Shown here in pieces: positions 43,038 through 54,439 of a stretch of 64,000 bases of DNA (its first letter is position 1; each line of letters starts with the position of its first letter). The stretch is taken from positions 299,994,252-300,058,251 of the forward strand of contig NC_053491.1 in NCBI RefSeq assembly GCF_905171775.1, written 5' to 3'. The stretch comes from Rana temporaria. Lineage: Eukaryota; Chordata; Amphibia; Anura; Ranidae. Position numbers and translations under genes: made by a program. Under the pieces are notes generated by a model. The model made no database searches. It was not told the origin of the DNA and saw only the letters and a list, made by a program, of their open reading frames with translations.

Positions 43038-43865
43038 TCATTTATTTCCCTCCGAGATGGGGTCTGTATGTTTTGTGTGTGCTTGACATTTGCATATTGC
43101 AAGCTCTTTTGGTAACTGTATTGCATCTAGAAGTTCTAGAATGAAGTCCGTGTGTGAAATTGGCTTACCACTAGAGGTCACCATCCCCCTGTTTTTCCCT
43201 TGTTGTGCAAAAACATGTACAGTTGAAAATGCATATTGACTATCTGTGTATATGGTTACAGATTTTCCTTTTGTAATTATGCATGCTCTTGTCAGTGCTA
43301 CAAGTTCTGCTACTTGTGCTGAATAATGTTTTGGTAATGGCCTGGCTTCCAAGATTTCATCCTGTGTCACTACTGCATATCCAGTTGCATTTGTGCCATC
43401 TGGATTTTTCCTACTGGAGCCATCAACAAAAAGCGTCATGTCAGGATTAGATAAAGGTACATCTTTCAAATCACTTTGAGGCAGTACCTTTTCAGTGATG
43501 GCAGCAGTACAGTTATGTTTATGGCCATCAGTAGGGAGTGGTAGTAGTTTGGATGGGTTTAATGTAGTACACCTCTGTATTGTTAAGTGAGGTTGTGTTA
43601 AGAGTATTGTCATACAGGAAAGGTGTCGTGCTGGGCTCAAATGTGATATCTTTTGTTGTAAAAGAATAACAGATACTGCATGAGGTACTATGAGTGTCAG
43701 CAGGTGATATAGCACTATAGATGCTGAGGCCTTAACTGCTTCGGCTGCAGCTACCACTGCCTGTACACAGGGTGGAAGTGCTCTAGTTACACTGTCTAGT
43801 TTTGTAGAATAGTAAGCAATTGGCCTCTGGCGCTCACCATGTGACTGTGTAAGTACTGATGTCAT
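43038..43865 (-). pseudogene. Retroviral RNase H region of pol
   Basis: Open for 275 codons. The connection domain begins near SHGERQRPIAYYSTKLD. RNase H shows the first catalytic Asp in MTLFVDGSSRKN, the Glu in AQVAELVALTRA and the next Asp in VTIYTDSQYAFSTVH. The final His region (AICKCQAHTKHTDPISEGN) is followed by a stop. In an intact virus it degrades the RNA strand of the hybrid. The upstream RT pieces are in a separate frame. Confidence 0.87.
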
Positions 43866-43882
43866 GTGACCTTCCCTTAAAT

Positions 43883-44573
43883 CTACTGTTTGTTTGAAAA
43901 AGGTTTATCATATTCCGTTAAGGCTAGCACTGATGAACTAGAAAGGACTTGTTTTAGGTCAGTAAAAGCTATCTCTGTTTCCTCACTCCATTTAATAGCA
44001 TCCTGTGGGGCCATGGGGTTACCATGTAAGGCATGGACCAACGGGGCGGTCAATATTGAATACCCGGGGATCCAAACCCTACAAAAATTCCTCATGCCCA
44101 AAAAATACATCATTTGTTTTTTTGGTCTCGACACCTATAGGAGGATTTGAATTCTCGTTTCATCCAGGTGCCGACCTTCTTTTGAGATATTATACCCTAA
44201 GTATTTGACCTGCTGTTGCCACAACTAGAGTTTGTGTTATTTACCTTATGCCCTTGATCATGGAGAAAATACAACAGAGCCATTGTATCAGTCCTACAAA
44301 CCTCTGCGGGAGACGCCACTAGAATGTGTCTTCATAGAGGAGGAGCTGGCTTCCCCCTAGGGGCACAAATTGAGCCAAGTTTGTGGACATTGCCTGTGAA
44401 AAGATGGTGGGGGACTCACGATAGCTCTGGGGCAACCTGGTGAAGGTATACCTTTTCCCCCGGTAAGTGAAGGCAAACCAAAATTGATGGTCGGGGTGCA
44501 CTGGAAAGCTAAAAAAAACATTACTGATATCAATCACTGAGAAGAATTCATTCCCTGGATCCAAATCATTCAA
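43883..44573 (-). pseudogene. Retroviral reverse transcriptase, fragmentary
   Basis: Two pieces. 44573-44319 carries the catalytic-Asp block FSVIDISNVFFSFPVHPD and FAFTYRGKRYTFTRLPQ; the catalytic strand reads LLLYEDTF instead of a YxDD box, so the active site is damaged. 44134-43883 carries the thumb/connection segment with FLGMRNFCRVWIPGYS. Sequence between and upstream (44574 to about 44840) holds other RT fragments without an open frame. Confidence 0.78.
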
Positions 44574-44842
44574 TAGTGTGTGTGTGGATCTGGTACCACA
44601 GGAGCTCTTGGTATAACTGCCTGGTTAACAGCTTGTAAATCCTGTACCATTCTCCAGCTTGTGGAAGGCGGAACCTTCTTAACAGGGAAAAGAGGGGTGT
44701 TACAGGGGCTGTCAGGACACAGAATAACCACCCCTGTTTGTAAAAATGTATCTATTACAGAGGCAATACCCTCCTCTGCTTCCTTCTATGGGACTCCTCT
44801 GTTTCCGCCTCGGCAGTGTACTCCTCTACATCCTCATCTCCT

Positions 44843-45927
44843 TCAACACTTTGCACAAAAACCTTTACTTTCAAATTTGTTTCCCATTGTTTTCAGATAC
44901 TTCTCTGAATGTTTAGCATATTGTAAAACATCTAGAACTGATATAGTTCGGTAAATAACCATATTTTTAACCATGTAATCCTTATGATCCTGTTTTAATC
45001 CATTTACAAAAACTGTTTTTAGCTGTTGCTGATATGCACTATTCACATCCTCAGCTTCAGGGATCCCGGAGAACACTTTAAAAACCTCTCGTAGTTTATT
45101 TAGGTAGTCACTGACACTCTCCTTGTCTTCTTGTACTGTCATATTTATTTTCTGCCAATCAGTCCTTTGAATCCATCTAAGCTGACCTCTATTCAGTAAT
45201 GCAGTCAACCTGCTTCCCAAGTCTGGGCTATCTGGAGGTAATGGATCTCTTCACCTCTGCCCATCTGCTAGGCCGCAAGGGTCCCAATCCCCCTTTATGG
45301 AAGCCCAATCTGATCCCAGTACTCTCCTCAGGGCTCTCTCTACCTCCACCCGTTCAACTTGTAACTGTTCCGTAATCCCTCTATGTTTTCAATAAATTCC
45401 GCTGGACCTAATTTTGGATGTTTTATGTGTTCTGTAGCCTTTTGTATGTCCTTCTCAGTCCATGGCCTGAAAACAGTCATTGTCAGGGGATGCTGTCCTC
45501 CCAACCCGTCAGCCTGTCCTCCCCTGGGGTTTGGGACTTCTATCAAAGGGTATACTTCACCATCATCTACACCATACCTAATAGGAAGTTTACTTGATCT
45601 CTTGGCACCTGCAGGGACACCTAGTGTATAGGTTATGGCGTCAGTTAAAGTTTCAAGGATTGATCTGTTCAGCTCCGAGATCATGCTGCTATCTGGAGAG
45701 ATTAAGGAAGTAGGGTCAGGGTCTTGTTCAGAGGCGGTTCCTCTGACAGGGGTGGATGTCACAGGGAGGGTGGTACTCTGGGCAGTGGCTTGCACCTGAG
45801 GGGGAGGACCATTATAAGGTGGTCTCTGGGTGCTACAAATTAAATTATCCTCTTTGTCCACCAGGGGGAGTTGGGCTTGGTATTTTTCTTTTGTTCTTCT
45901 AGCATGTTCAAGCCAGCATGCCGCCAT
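44843..45927 (-). pseudogene. Retroviral gag (capsid region), frameshifted
   Basis: 45927-45340 encodes a Pro/Thr-rich stretch followed by capsid-like sequence (MTVFRPWTEKDIQKATEHIK and LGPAEFIENIEGLR). 45220-44843 carries the C-terminal capsid region (VQEDKESVSDYLNKLREVF, then FVNGLKQDHKDYMV), resembling a major homology region. The two pieces are in different frames. A nucleocapsid zinc knuckle is only hinted at by the trailing CAKC. Confidence 0.77.
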
Positions 45928-45994
45928 TTCTAACTTACACCTTCTCTGATCTTAACAATTTAAGCTTTTTTCACCAAATTCTGGCAACCTTTTA

Positions 45995-46485
45995 GGCCCC
46001 GTACACACCATAGAATCCATCCGCAGATAAATCCTAGCAAATGGGTTTCAGCGGATAGATCCTATGGTGTGTACACGCCAGCGGATCTTTTTCCGCGGAT
46101 ATATCTCCCCTGGGATGGATTCCAGCAGATCGGATATTTGCTGACATGCAGAACATATCCATCTGCTGGAGTCCATCCCAACAGATGGATCCGCTGGTCT
46201 GTACAGACTCACCGGATCCATCCGTCCGAAGGGATCCCCCGCATGCGTCGTAATGATTCGACGCATGCGTGTAATTCCTTAAATGACAGCGTCGCGCACG
46301 TCGCCGCGTCATAATCACGGCGACGGCGCGACACGTCATCGCCAGAGGATTTCGGCGCGGATTTCAATGCGATGGTGAGTACACTCCATCGCATTAAAAT
46401 CTGCAGAAATCCTCGAGAGGATTTATCCGCGGAAACGGTCCGCTGGACCGTATTCGCGGATAAATTCTATCGTGTGTATGGGGCC
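45995..46485. mobile_element. Harbinger-type MITE in the provirus leader
   Basis: 491 bp. The left end is GGCCCCGTACACACCATAG and the right end is its complement (CTATCGTGTGTATGGGGCC, one mismatch). TTA flanks it on both sides (45992-45994, 46486-46488). The interior repeats CAGCGGATC and CCGCGGATA words and contains GCATGCGTCG...CGACGCATGC (46240-46270), a motif also in the MITE at 2443-2945. It is younger than the provirus. Confidence 0.9.
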
Positions 46486-47346
46486 TTACAGTTAAATTAT
46501 TCTAAAAAACACATTTTCTTTTCCTTTTAGCACAGTATATCACAATTTTAGGGTCTTTGTTATGCATACATTTCTTATCACCTTCTAATGGTGCATTAGG
46601 AACACAACAGCAACACACACAATACATCCCTTTACAGAAATTATTCCCCATGGTGCTCTGTTCTTTTGCTTCAGTGTTGAGTTTAGAATACAAATACCAC
46701 CAAAATCTATATAAAACAACAAAGTCTAAATTCCCCAAACAGGAAACCTATGCACACATATATTTCCTATACCATTTAACCCTCCCCTTTTTTTTAGAAG
46801 CACAGTTTGTTTAAAACAAACACAGACAAAAAACAAACAAAAAAGAAGAGAGAAAAAAAAATGACCTGGTCTAAATTCACACATGCACACACACACAAAA
46901 GAGCAAGTGTACTTAGCAATGTCTGAATGGGGGGGGGGGAGCCCAGTGTTTAAACACCAGATTGCAGACACTGCCTTAACAAAACATTTCCCTGTTGTTA
47001 GCATTAATTGGGGTTTCCAATAATTTGTAAATCACTGGTGTAGCAATCCTTGGCCACGATAACAATAAGAATACAGGGGGAAAAAAAATATCAAAACAAG
47101 TTCAAACAAAAGGTAAAGTTAGCAAGGTTAACCATTTGAAAGAGATAAAAGGAGAAAAAGTGATCACCAAGAAAACAGTAGGCCTCGCAATCTATTTACA
47201 TAACTCAGCTACTTTTAGCGCTTAAATTGTCGGCTCCGCAACCTACGACATTCGGTATACCCTTCAAATCTTTTTTTTATCTGTCCCGGACAGCAGGCAA
47301 CGTCCATTTTTACCTCAGGCAACGCCCCAAATGCCTGTTTTACAGT

Positions 47347-47455
47347 GGACTATTAAGATGTCATACAATCAGTCTCAATGTCTGTTATCACAACTCATCA
47401 GCGGACTATTAAGATGTCATACAATCAGTCCCAATGTCTGTTCTATAACTCATAA
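47347..47455. repeat. Short direct repeat in the provirus leader
   Basis: GACTATTAAGATGTCATACAATCAGTCYCAATGTCTGTT occurs at about 47347 and 47403, a tandem duplication of roughly 56 bases with one or two changes. Confidence 0.85.
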
Positions 47456-47724
47456 CCAGAATCAAGCAGAGAAAAAGAGAAAAAAAGAATAGACTTGGAG
47501 AGAAAAAAAAAATGAAATTTAAAGTATCTTACCTCCAAAACACACTAGGACTGGATCATGGCAGGTTCGGAACCAGATGGTTGGACCCGGGTCCTGGTAG
47601 CAATCGGCCCCTATTTGACCACTAATGTTAAGTGGGGGGACCTATTTTCTCAGTGAGTTTTGAGATCCGATACTCACCGATTTCTGATCGATCAGAACCA
47701 TTGGACCCGGGCTTCACGCATTGG

Positions 47725-47742
47725 TTGCGGCTCGAAGGACCA
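47725..47742 (-). promoter_or_regulatory. Primer-binding site, tRNA-Tyr type
   Basis: On the - strand, TGGTCCTTCGAGCCGCAA begins three bases after the LTR end. The first 15 bases complement the 3' end of a vertebrate tRNA-Tyr (acceptor CTTCGA-type stem plus CCA). Retroviral reverse transcription starts from a tRNA annealed here. The tRNA-Tyr identification comes from recalled tRNA sequence and should be checked. Confidence 0.7.
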
Positions 47743-47745
47743 AAA

Positions 47746-47936
47746 TGATAGGATAATTCTTCCCCTGTGATCAGTCAAACTTCAAGTGTTCCAGAAGCAA
47801 GATAACTTTATTTCAGTTGCACCGGTACAACTGGATGGAAATCTACATGCTAAGTGAAAAAGCAAAAGTCCCATACAGACACGAGGTGTATGACCTTCTT
47901 ATATGGTCAACAGGAAGTGTACTATTGGCTTAAACC
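47746..47936 (-). repeat. 5' LTR remnant of the endogenous retrovirus (R/U5 side)
   Basis: Matches 40281-40468 with very few changes. The remaining outer 200 bases (U3, with the TATA-like box) present in the 3' LTR are absent, and unrelated MITE-like sequence follows at 47937. The provirus therefore lost its promoter half and its left flank, most simply by a deletion. Confidence 0.85.
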
Positions 47937-48276
47937 CCCGCTATTTTTAGCAGGGCTTTAACATCAATTTCATGGCACTATTCGTCCGCTAGCGGGGTGC
48001 TTTTACCCCCCGCTAGCGGCCGTGAAAGGCACTTTTACGGCGGTATAGCCGCAGTGCCCATTGATTTCAATGACCAGGAGTGGTTAACACACCGCTCCAA
48101 AGATGCTGCTTGCAGGACTTTTTTTTACCATCCTGCTAGCGCACCGCTCCAGTGTGAAAGCCCGAGACAGCAGCGGCTGTTTCAGGGCGCTTTGCAGGTG
48201 CTATTTTTAGCGTTCTAGCACCTGCAAAGCGCCCCAGTGTGAAAGGGGTCTAAGGGAGATTGTTGATAAATATTTC
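47937..48276. repeat. MITE-like inverted-repeat fragment
   Basis: Contains CCGCTAGCGGGG/CCCCGCTAGCGG hairpins (47989-48020) and AGGTGCTATTTTTAGC...AGCACCT pairs, and ends CAGTGTGAAAGGGGTCTAA. It resembles the palindromic MITEs with CACTGG-type ends seen elsewhere here. Its left end is fused to the broken LTR. Confidence 0.55.
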
Positions 48277-48833
48277 TTAAAGGTGTTGTAAAGGTTAGTT
48301 TTTTTATTTTCTAAATAGGTTCCTTTAAGCTAGTACATTGTTGGTTCACTTACCTTTTCCTTCGATTTCCCTTCTAAATGTTTTTTTTCTTTGTTTTTTT
48401 TTTTGTCTGAATTTCTCACTTCCTGTTCCTCCTCAGTAAGGTGTTCAGTAAGCTGTTCTAAATTACTGTCCACTGCTCAGATGATGGTGGAAAGCTTACT
48501 GAGGAAAAACGGGAAGTGAGAATTTCAAACAAAGAAAAAAAACATTTAGAAGGGAAATCAAAGGAAAAGGTAAGTGAACCAACAATGCACTAGCTTAACC
48601 ACTTCATTACTGGGCACTTAAACCCCCTTTGTGCCCAGACCAATTTTCAGCTTTCAGCGCTGACGCATTTTGAATGACAATTTCGCAGTCATACAACACT
48701 GTACCCAAATTATATTTTTATAATTTTTTTCCCACAAATAGAGCTTTATTTTGGTGGTATTTGATCATCTCTGCAAATTTTATTTTTTGCGCTATAAACA
48801 AAGAAAGACATAAAATTTGGGAAAAAAAACACA

Positions 48834-49305
48834 ATGGGCTAGATTCACGTACCTCGGCACATAGTTTTGCCGGCGTAGCATATCGAATATACGCTATGCC
48901 GACGGTGCACAGAGAGCCCAGAGCAGTATTCACAAAGCACTCGCCCCATACGTTGCGGCAGGGTAGCGTAATATGGTCGGCGTAAGCCCGCCTAATTCAA
49001 AGTAGGCAGGTAGTGGGCGTGCTACATTTAAATTAACAGTGACCCCATGTAAATGAAGGGCCGATCGAACGGCGCATGCGTGTGCATGCTCAGAATCACG
49101 TCGCATATACTCCATAAGATACGACGGCTCAATGTGAACGACGTGAACGTCACCTACGCACATCCCCATTCACGTACGACTTACGTAAACAACGTAAAAT
49201 TTGACGGCTGTTCTGACGTCCATACCTTTGCATGGGTAGCGCCACCTATAGCAAGGATAACTTTACGACGGACGTACGCCTTACGTAAACGGCGTAGATT
49301 ACAGC
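48834..49305. repeat. MITE of the GATTCACGTA family
   Basis: Starts GGGCTAGATTCACGTACC and contains palindromic GTACGTAAG/TTACGTAC-type words, AATTTAAAT and TACGCCTTACGTAAAC. It shares text with 55572-56271 and 61324-61692 (GACGTTCACGTCG, GCATGCGTGTGC). The right end merges into the minisatellite. Confidence 0.65.
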
Positions 49306-51096
49306 AAAAGTGGGGCTGCATTCATATACAAAAGTGGGGCTGCATTCATATACAAGAGTGGGACTGAATTCATATACAAAAGTGGGGCTGCATTTATATA
49401 CAAAAGTGGGACTGCATTCATATACAAAAGTGGGGCTGTATTTATATACAAAAGTGGGGCTGCATTTATATACAAAAGTGGGGCTGCATTTATATATACA
49501 GTGGGGCTGCATTAATATACAAACGTGGGACTGGATTAATATACAAAAGTGGGACTGAATTTATATACAAAAGTGGGACTGCATTCATATACAAAAGTGG
49601 GGCTATATTCATATACAAAAGTGGGACTGAATTCATATACAAAAGTGGGGCTACATTTATATACAAAAGTGGGACTGCATTCATATACAAAAGTGGGGCT
49701 GCATTCATATACAAAAGTGGGACTGCATTTATATACAAAAGTGGGACTGCATTTATATACAAAAGTGGGGCTGCATTCATATACAAAAGTGGGACTGCAT
49801 TTATATACAAAAGTGGGACTGCATTTATATACAAAAGTGGGGCTATATTTATATACAAAAGTGGGACTGCATTAATATACAAAAGTGGGACTGAATTTAT
49901 ATACAAAAGTGGGACTGAATTTATATACAAAAGTGGGACTGCATTCATATACAAAAGTGGGACTGCATTTATATACAAAAGTGGGACTGCATTTATATAC
50001 AAAAGTGGGACTGCATTTATATACAAAAGTGGGGCTGCATTCATATATACAAAAGTGGGGCTGCATTTATATACAAAAGTGGGACTGCATTTATATACAA
50101 AAGTGGGACTGCATTTATATACAAAAGTGGGACTGCATTTATATACAAAAGTGGGGCTATATTTATATACAAAAGTGGGGCTGCATTTATATACAAAAGT
50201 GGGGCTGCATTTATATACAAAAGTGGGGCTGCATTTATATATACAGTGGGGCTGCATTAATATACAAACGTGGGACTGGATTAATATACAAAAGTGGGAC
50301 TGAATTTATATACAAAAGTGGGACTGCATTCATATACAAAAGTGGGGCTATATTCATATACAAAAGTGGGACTGAATTCATATACAAAAGTGGGGCTACA
50401 TTTATATACAAAAGTGGGACTGCATTCATATACAAAAGTGGGGCTGCATTCATATACAAAAGTGGGACTGCATTTATATACAAAAGTGGGACTGCATTTA
50501 TATACAAAAGTGGGGCTGCATTCATATACAAAAGTGGGACTGCATTTATATACAAAAGTGGGACTGCATTTATATACAAAAGTGGGGCTATATTTATATA
50601 CAAAAGTGGGACTGCATTAATATACAAAAGTGGGACTGAATTTATATACAAAAGTGGGACTGAATTTATATACAAAAGTGGGACTGCATTCATATACAAA
50701 AGTGGGGCTGCATTCATATACAAAAGTGGGACTGCATTTATATACAAAAGTGGGACTGCATTTATATACAAAAGTGGGACTGCATTTATATACAAAAGTG
50801 GGGCTGCATTCATATATACAAAAGTGGGGCTGCATTTATATACAAAAGTGGGACTGCATTTATATACAAAAGTGGGACTGCATTTATATACAAAAGTGGG
50901 ACTGCATTTATATACAAAAGTGGGGCTATATTTATATACAAAAGTGGGACTGCATTTATATACAAAAGTGGGACTGAATTTATATACAAAAGTGGGACTG
51001 AATTCATATACAAAAGTGGGGCTGCATTCATATACAAAAGTGGGACTGAATTTATATACAAAAGTGGGACTGCATTCATATACAAAAGTGGTGCAG
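49306..51096. repeat. 24-bp minisatellite with higher-order repeat
   Basis: About 74 units of GTGGGACTGCATTTATATAC-AAAA. Variants are A/G in GGGRCT, T/C/A in CATTYATA and loss of bases. A multi-unit block including the marker GCATTTATATATACAGTGGG occurs at 49484 and again about 745 bases later at 50229; a second marker (CATTCATATATAC) recurs 769 bases apart, one extra unit. Unit length divisible by 3 leaves long repetitive frames on both strands, which are not genes. Confidence 0.97.
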
Positions 51097-51249
51097 ACAA
51101 TTAAATACAATAAAGCGCATGTGGTGTACCATGTAGATCAAAATAAAGTCCTCAGTAAAAGTCCTATAAGCTAGGTTAGATTTTTTGCATGAGTTTACAG
51201 TTCATGTTACTGGGCAGCCATGCCAAGGGAGTTGAAGCGACACTCCAGG
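51097..51249. other. Non-repetitive junction before the Penelope foldback
   Basis: About 150 bases between the minisatellite and the start of the inverted arm. It has no partner at the right side of the foldback, where the minisatellite resumes directly. Origin unknown. Confidence 0.4.
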
Positions 51250-54076
51250 TACATAGAATAAAGAACAACAAGAGAAAACAGGCGCCACTTAGTAAAACTG
51301 CAAAACTTTTACTAGAAAATGTAATAAAAGCACTCGCATGTAATTATGTAGATTCAGGCATACAGTACGTATGATGTCCAGCGATACGTCTGAGCACAGC
51401 CAATGGATGTCCCTTCAGTCTCTGTTACAGCGCTGGTGTTTGTGCTGTATAGCAGGTTAGACCTGCTTTGTCCTTGCGATGCGGTGTGGAGAGGAGGTGC
51501 ACAGATGTGCTCGCAGGGATGCCGGAGCGCACTTTGGAGCGCATGCTTTGGGATGCTATGGTTGCGGTGGAGGAGATGACGTCATCGCCGGGGACAGCAA
51601 TTGTGCAACGCATTTCCGTGCATGTGCTGTGGTTCGATGGGAAAACAAACACACAGCGCGCACCTTTGTCAAGCTGGCTGTAGGGGTCACTACAGCTCTT
51701 TTTTATATGCCTCTCACTTGGTTGCCATCTTGTGGCCAAATAGTAAAATGTCCTCTATGAAGAGGAATTAATACTATAAGTGATTGTTGTTTATTTAACT
51801 ATCGAAAATATGGGGGGGGGGCGAGAGTAAGACAAAGTAAGTGTCAAATTCTTTGGGCTTAGACTATAGAATGGATACATAAATAACGCGCCTAGAACAC
51901 ATATAGTTCAATACATCTTATTTAAAGAAAAAGGCAGACGGGGTGTAGTTTAATATGTGGGACAAATAAGATGTGAACTTTACTATTTTTTAAAAAAGAA
52001 AGAGGAAAATGGGACTAAAATTAAAATAATAATAAAAAAATTGTAAAAATATGAATATGAAAATAAAAATAAAGATAAAAATAAAAATAAAAATAAAAAT
52101 GATAATAATAATGAGAATAAATATAAATAAAATGTTAAAAATATGTTAATAAAATGGGAATAAACTTTAAAAAAATGAAATGGAATTGGAATGGAAGATC
52201 AAAAATGGATGGAAACTTAATGAGTGTAGACTAAGTGTATAACGGTGATATGAATAAGTACGTGTGCTTTTGTGTGTGGTGCACATGTGTTTATAATGGA
52301 GAATCAATATATACTTTGAGCTGATGTATATAAGTTGTTTTGGAACACTAGTGATCCAACAGGCAGAATAAAGCAATGATATGTGATGGTGTGTTGTATA
52401 AAAAATATATAATATGTGTGGGGGTAAAATATATATACAAAAATGTATATATAAAAAAAGGAAGGGATAAGACTGAAAAAGTCAATCTATAAGATAGTGG
52501 AGACTTCTAATTCTTCATTTAAGCCTCCTCCATTAAAAGAATTCTACAACTGCGGTTCAGAATTTGTGGTCTACGCCTTAACCTGCCCTTGTGAACTCCT
52601 TTATGTCGGTCGAACCATAGGGCCCTTGCGCCAACGCTTTGGCGAACACAGAAGGAAAATTGAGGCAGGTAGGGACAAACACAGCGTCCCACGCCACTTT
52701 TTAGAATGCCACAACAAATCCACCGAGGGCCTGAGAGTGTGGATAATAGAGCAAATATCCAACAAACTAACCGAGGCTGAAAGATTCCATCGCCTATGTG
52801 AAAGAGAAACTTTTTGGATTTACTCCCTCGATGCCCTTAGGCCAGGAGGCTTAAATGAAGAATTAGAAGTCTCCACTATCTTATAGATTGACTTTTTCAG
52901 TCTTATCCCTTCCTTTTTTTATATATAAATTTTTGTATATATATTTTACCCCCACACATATTATATATTTTTTATATAACACACCATCACATATCATTGC
53001 TTTATTCTGCCTATTGGATCACTAGTGTTCCAAAACAACTTATATACATCAGCTCAAAGTATATATTGATTCTCCATTATAAACACATGTGCACCACACA
53101 CAAAAGCACACGTACTTATTCATATCACCTTTATACACTTAGTCTACACTCATTAAGTTTCCATCCATTTTTGATCTTCCATTCCAATTCCATTTCATTT
53201 TTTTAAAGTTTATTCCCATTTTATTAACATATTTTTAAAATTTTATTTATATTTTTTCTCATTATTATTATTATCATTTTTATTTTTATTTTCATATTCA
53301 TATTTTTACAATTTTTTTTTATTATTATTTTAATTTTAGTCCCATTTTCCCATTTTTCTCTTTCTTTTTTAAAAAATAGTAAAGTTCACATCTTATTTGT
53401 CCCACATATTAAACTACACCCCGTCCGCCTTTTTCTTTAAATAAGATGTATTGAACTATATGTGTTTTAGGCGCGTTATTTATGTATCCATTCTATAGTC
53501 TAAGCCCAAAGAATTTGACACTTACTTTGTCTTACTCTCGCCCCCCCCCCCATATTTTCGATAGTTAAATAAACAACAATCACTTATAGTATTAATTCCT
53601 CTTCATAGAGGACATTTTACTATTTGGCCACAAGATGGTAACCAAGTGAGAGGCATATAAAAAAGAGCTGTAGTGACCCCTACAGCCAGCTTGACAAAGG
53701 TGCGCGCTGTGTGTTTGGTTTCCCATCAAACCACAGCACATGCACGGAAACGCGTCGCACAATTGCTGTCCCCGGCGATGACGTCATCTCCTCCACCGCA
53801 ACCATAGCATCCCAAAGCGTGCGCTCCGGCATCCCTGCGAGCACATCTGTGCACCTCCTCTCCACACCGCATCGCAAGGACAAAGCAGGTTTAACCTGCT
53901 ATACAGCACAAACACCAGCGCTGTAACAGAGACTGAAGGGACATCCATTGGCTGTGCATCATACGTATGCCTTAATCTACATAATTACATGTGAGTGCTA
54001 TTATTAAATTTTATAGTAAAAGTTTTGCAGTTTTACTAAGTGGCGCCTGTTTTCTCTTGTTGTTCTTTATTCTATA
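51250..54076. mobile_element. Penelope-derived foldback, tail-to-tail
   Basis: Inverted arms of about 1.2-1.3 kb: left 51250-52531, right 52844-54076, separated by about 312 bp. The right arm is the 3' end of a Penelope-like ORF plus AT-rich 3' non-coding sequence; the left arm is its inverted copy, starting inside the coding sequence. The arms are highly similar over their length (for example TTTAACTATCGAAAATATGG and its inverse near 51800 and 53560), with small indels. There is no RT. The 24-bp minisatellite follows the right arm directly. Confidence 0.87.
52497..52886 (+). CDS. GIY-YIG endonuclease domain of a Penelope-like element
   Basis: Open for 129 codons between the foldback arms. 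GIY-YIG motifs: VVYALTCPCELLYVGRT (about residues 24-40), an Arg-containing helix RQRFGEHRRKIE (about 46-57), KHSVPRHFLECHN (about 61-73), and a C-terminal family signature WIYSLDALRPGGLNEE. The first dozen residues come from the inverted copy of the ORF's own 3' end, so the natural protein would begin earlier with RT, which is missing. No stop or frameshift lies within the domain. The real start is unknown; expression is doubtful. Confidence 0.8.
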   Translation: METSNSSFKPPPLKEFYNCGSEFVVYALTCPCELLYVGRTIGPLRQRFGEHRRKIEAGRDKHSVPRHFLECHNKSTEGLRVWIIEQISNKLTEAERFHRLCERETFWIYSLDALRPGGLNEELEVSTIL

Positions 54077-54420
54077 TACAAAAGTGGGACTGCATTTATA
54101 TACAAAAGTGGGACTGAATTTATATATACAGTGTGACTGAATTTATATACAAAAGTGGGGCTGCATTTATATACAAAAGTGGGACTGAATTTATATACAA
54201 AAGTGGGACTGAATTTATATACAAAAGTGGGACTGCATTTATATACAAAAGTGGGACTGCATTTATATACAAAAGTGGGACTGAATTTATATATACAGTG
54301 TGACTGAATTTATATACAAAAGTGGGACTGCATTTATATACAAAAGTGGGGCTGCATTTATATACAAAAGTGGGACTGCATTAATATACAAAAGTGGGGC
54401 TGCGTTCATATGTACAGTGA
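54077..54420. repeat. 24-bp minisatellite, right-hand block
   Basis: Continues the 49306-51096 repeat (TATATACAAAAGTGGGACTG) beyond the foldback, with about 14 units including TATATATACAGTGTGAC variants. The foldback may have landed within, or been captured by, the array. Confidence 0.95.
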
Positions 54421-54439
54421 GGCTGCAATGATGGGCACT

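Larger units (their letters stand above)
45928..47724 (-). other. Retroviral leader (5' untranslated) region
   Basis: Lies between the primer-binding site and gag. It contains a Harbinger-type MITE (45995-46485), A-rich stretches and a direct repeat of about 54 bp (GACTATTAAGATGTCATACA at 47347 and 47403). No coding frame is supported. Confidence 0.65.
40281..47936 (-). mobile_element. Endogenous retrovirus, gamma/epsilon-like env, defective
   Basis: A provirus on the - strand in the order 5' LTR remnant (47936-47746), primer-binding site (47742-47725), leader, gag (45927-44843), RT and RNase H (44573-43038), integrase remnant (about 42930-42690), env (42585 to about 40754), polypurine tract (40691-40680) and 3' LTR (40679-40281). 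Frameshifts and stops occur in gag, pol and env; most of integrase is deleted; a Harbinger MITE lies in the leader. A single TM with a CX6CC motif points to the gamma/epsilon side of retroviruses. Its insertion ends the DIRS element. Confidence 0.88.

Noticed and set aside
49490..51110. Tyr/Pro-rich frames on both strands
   Set aside because: 24-bp minisatellite; the unit length is a multiple of three, so frames stay open.
53711..53800. Hammerhead in the second Penelope arm (GAAACGCGTCGC)
   Set aside because: The GAAAC-N2-GTC half is present, but no CTGATGA-like box or consistent stem I could be placed.
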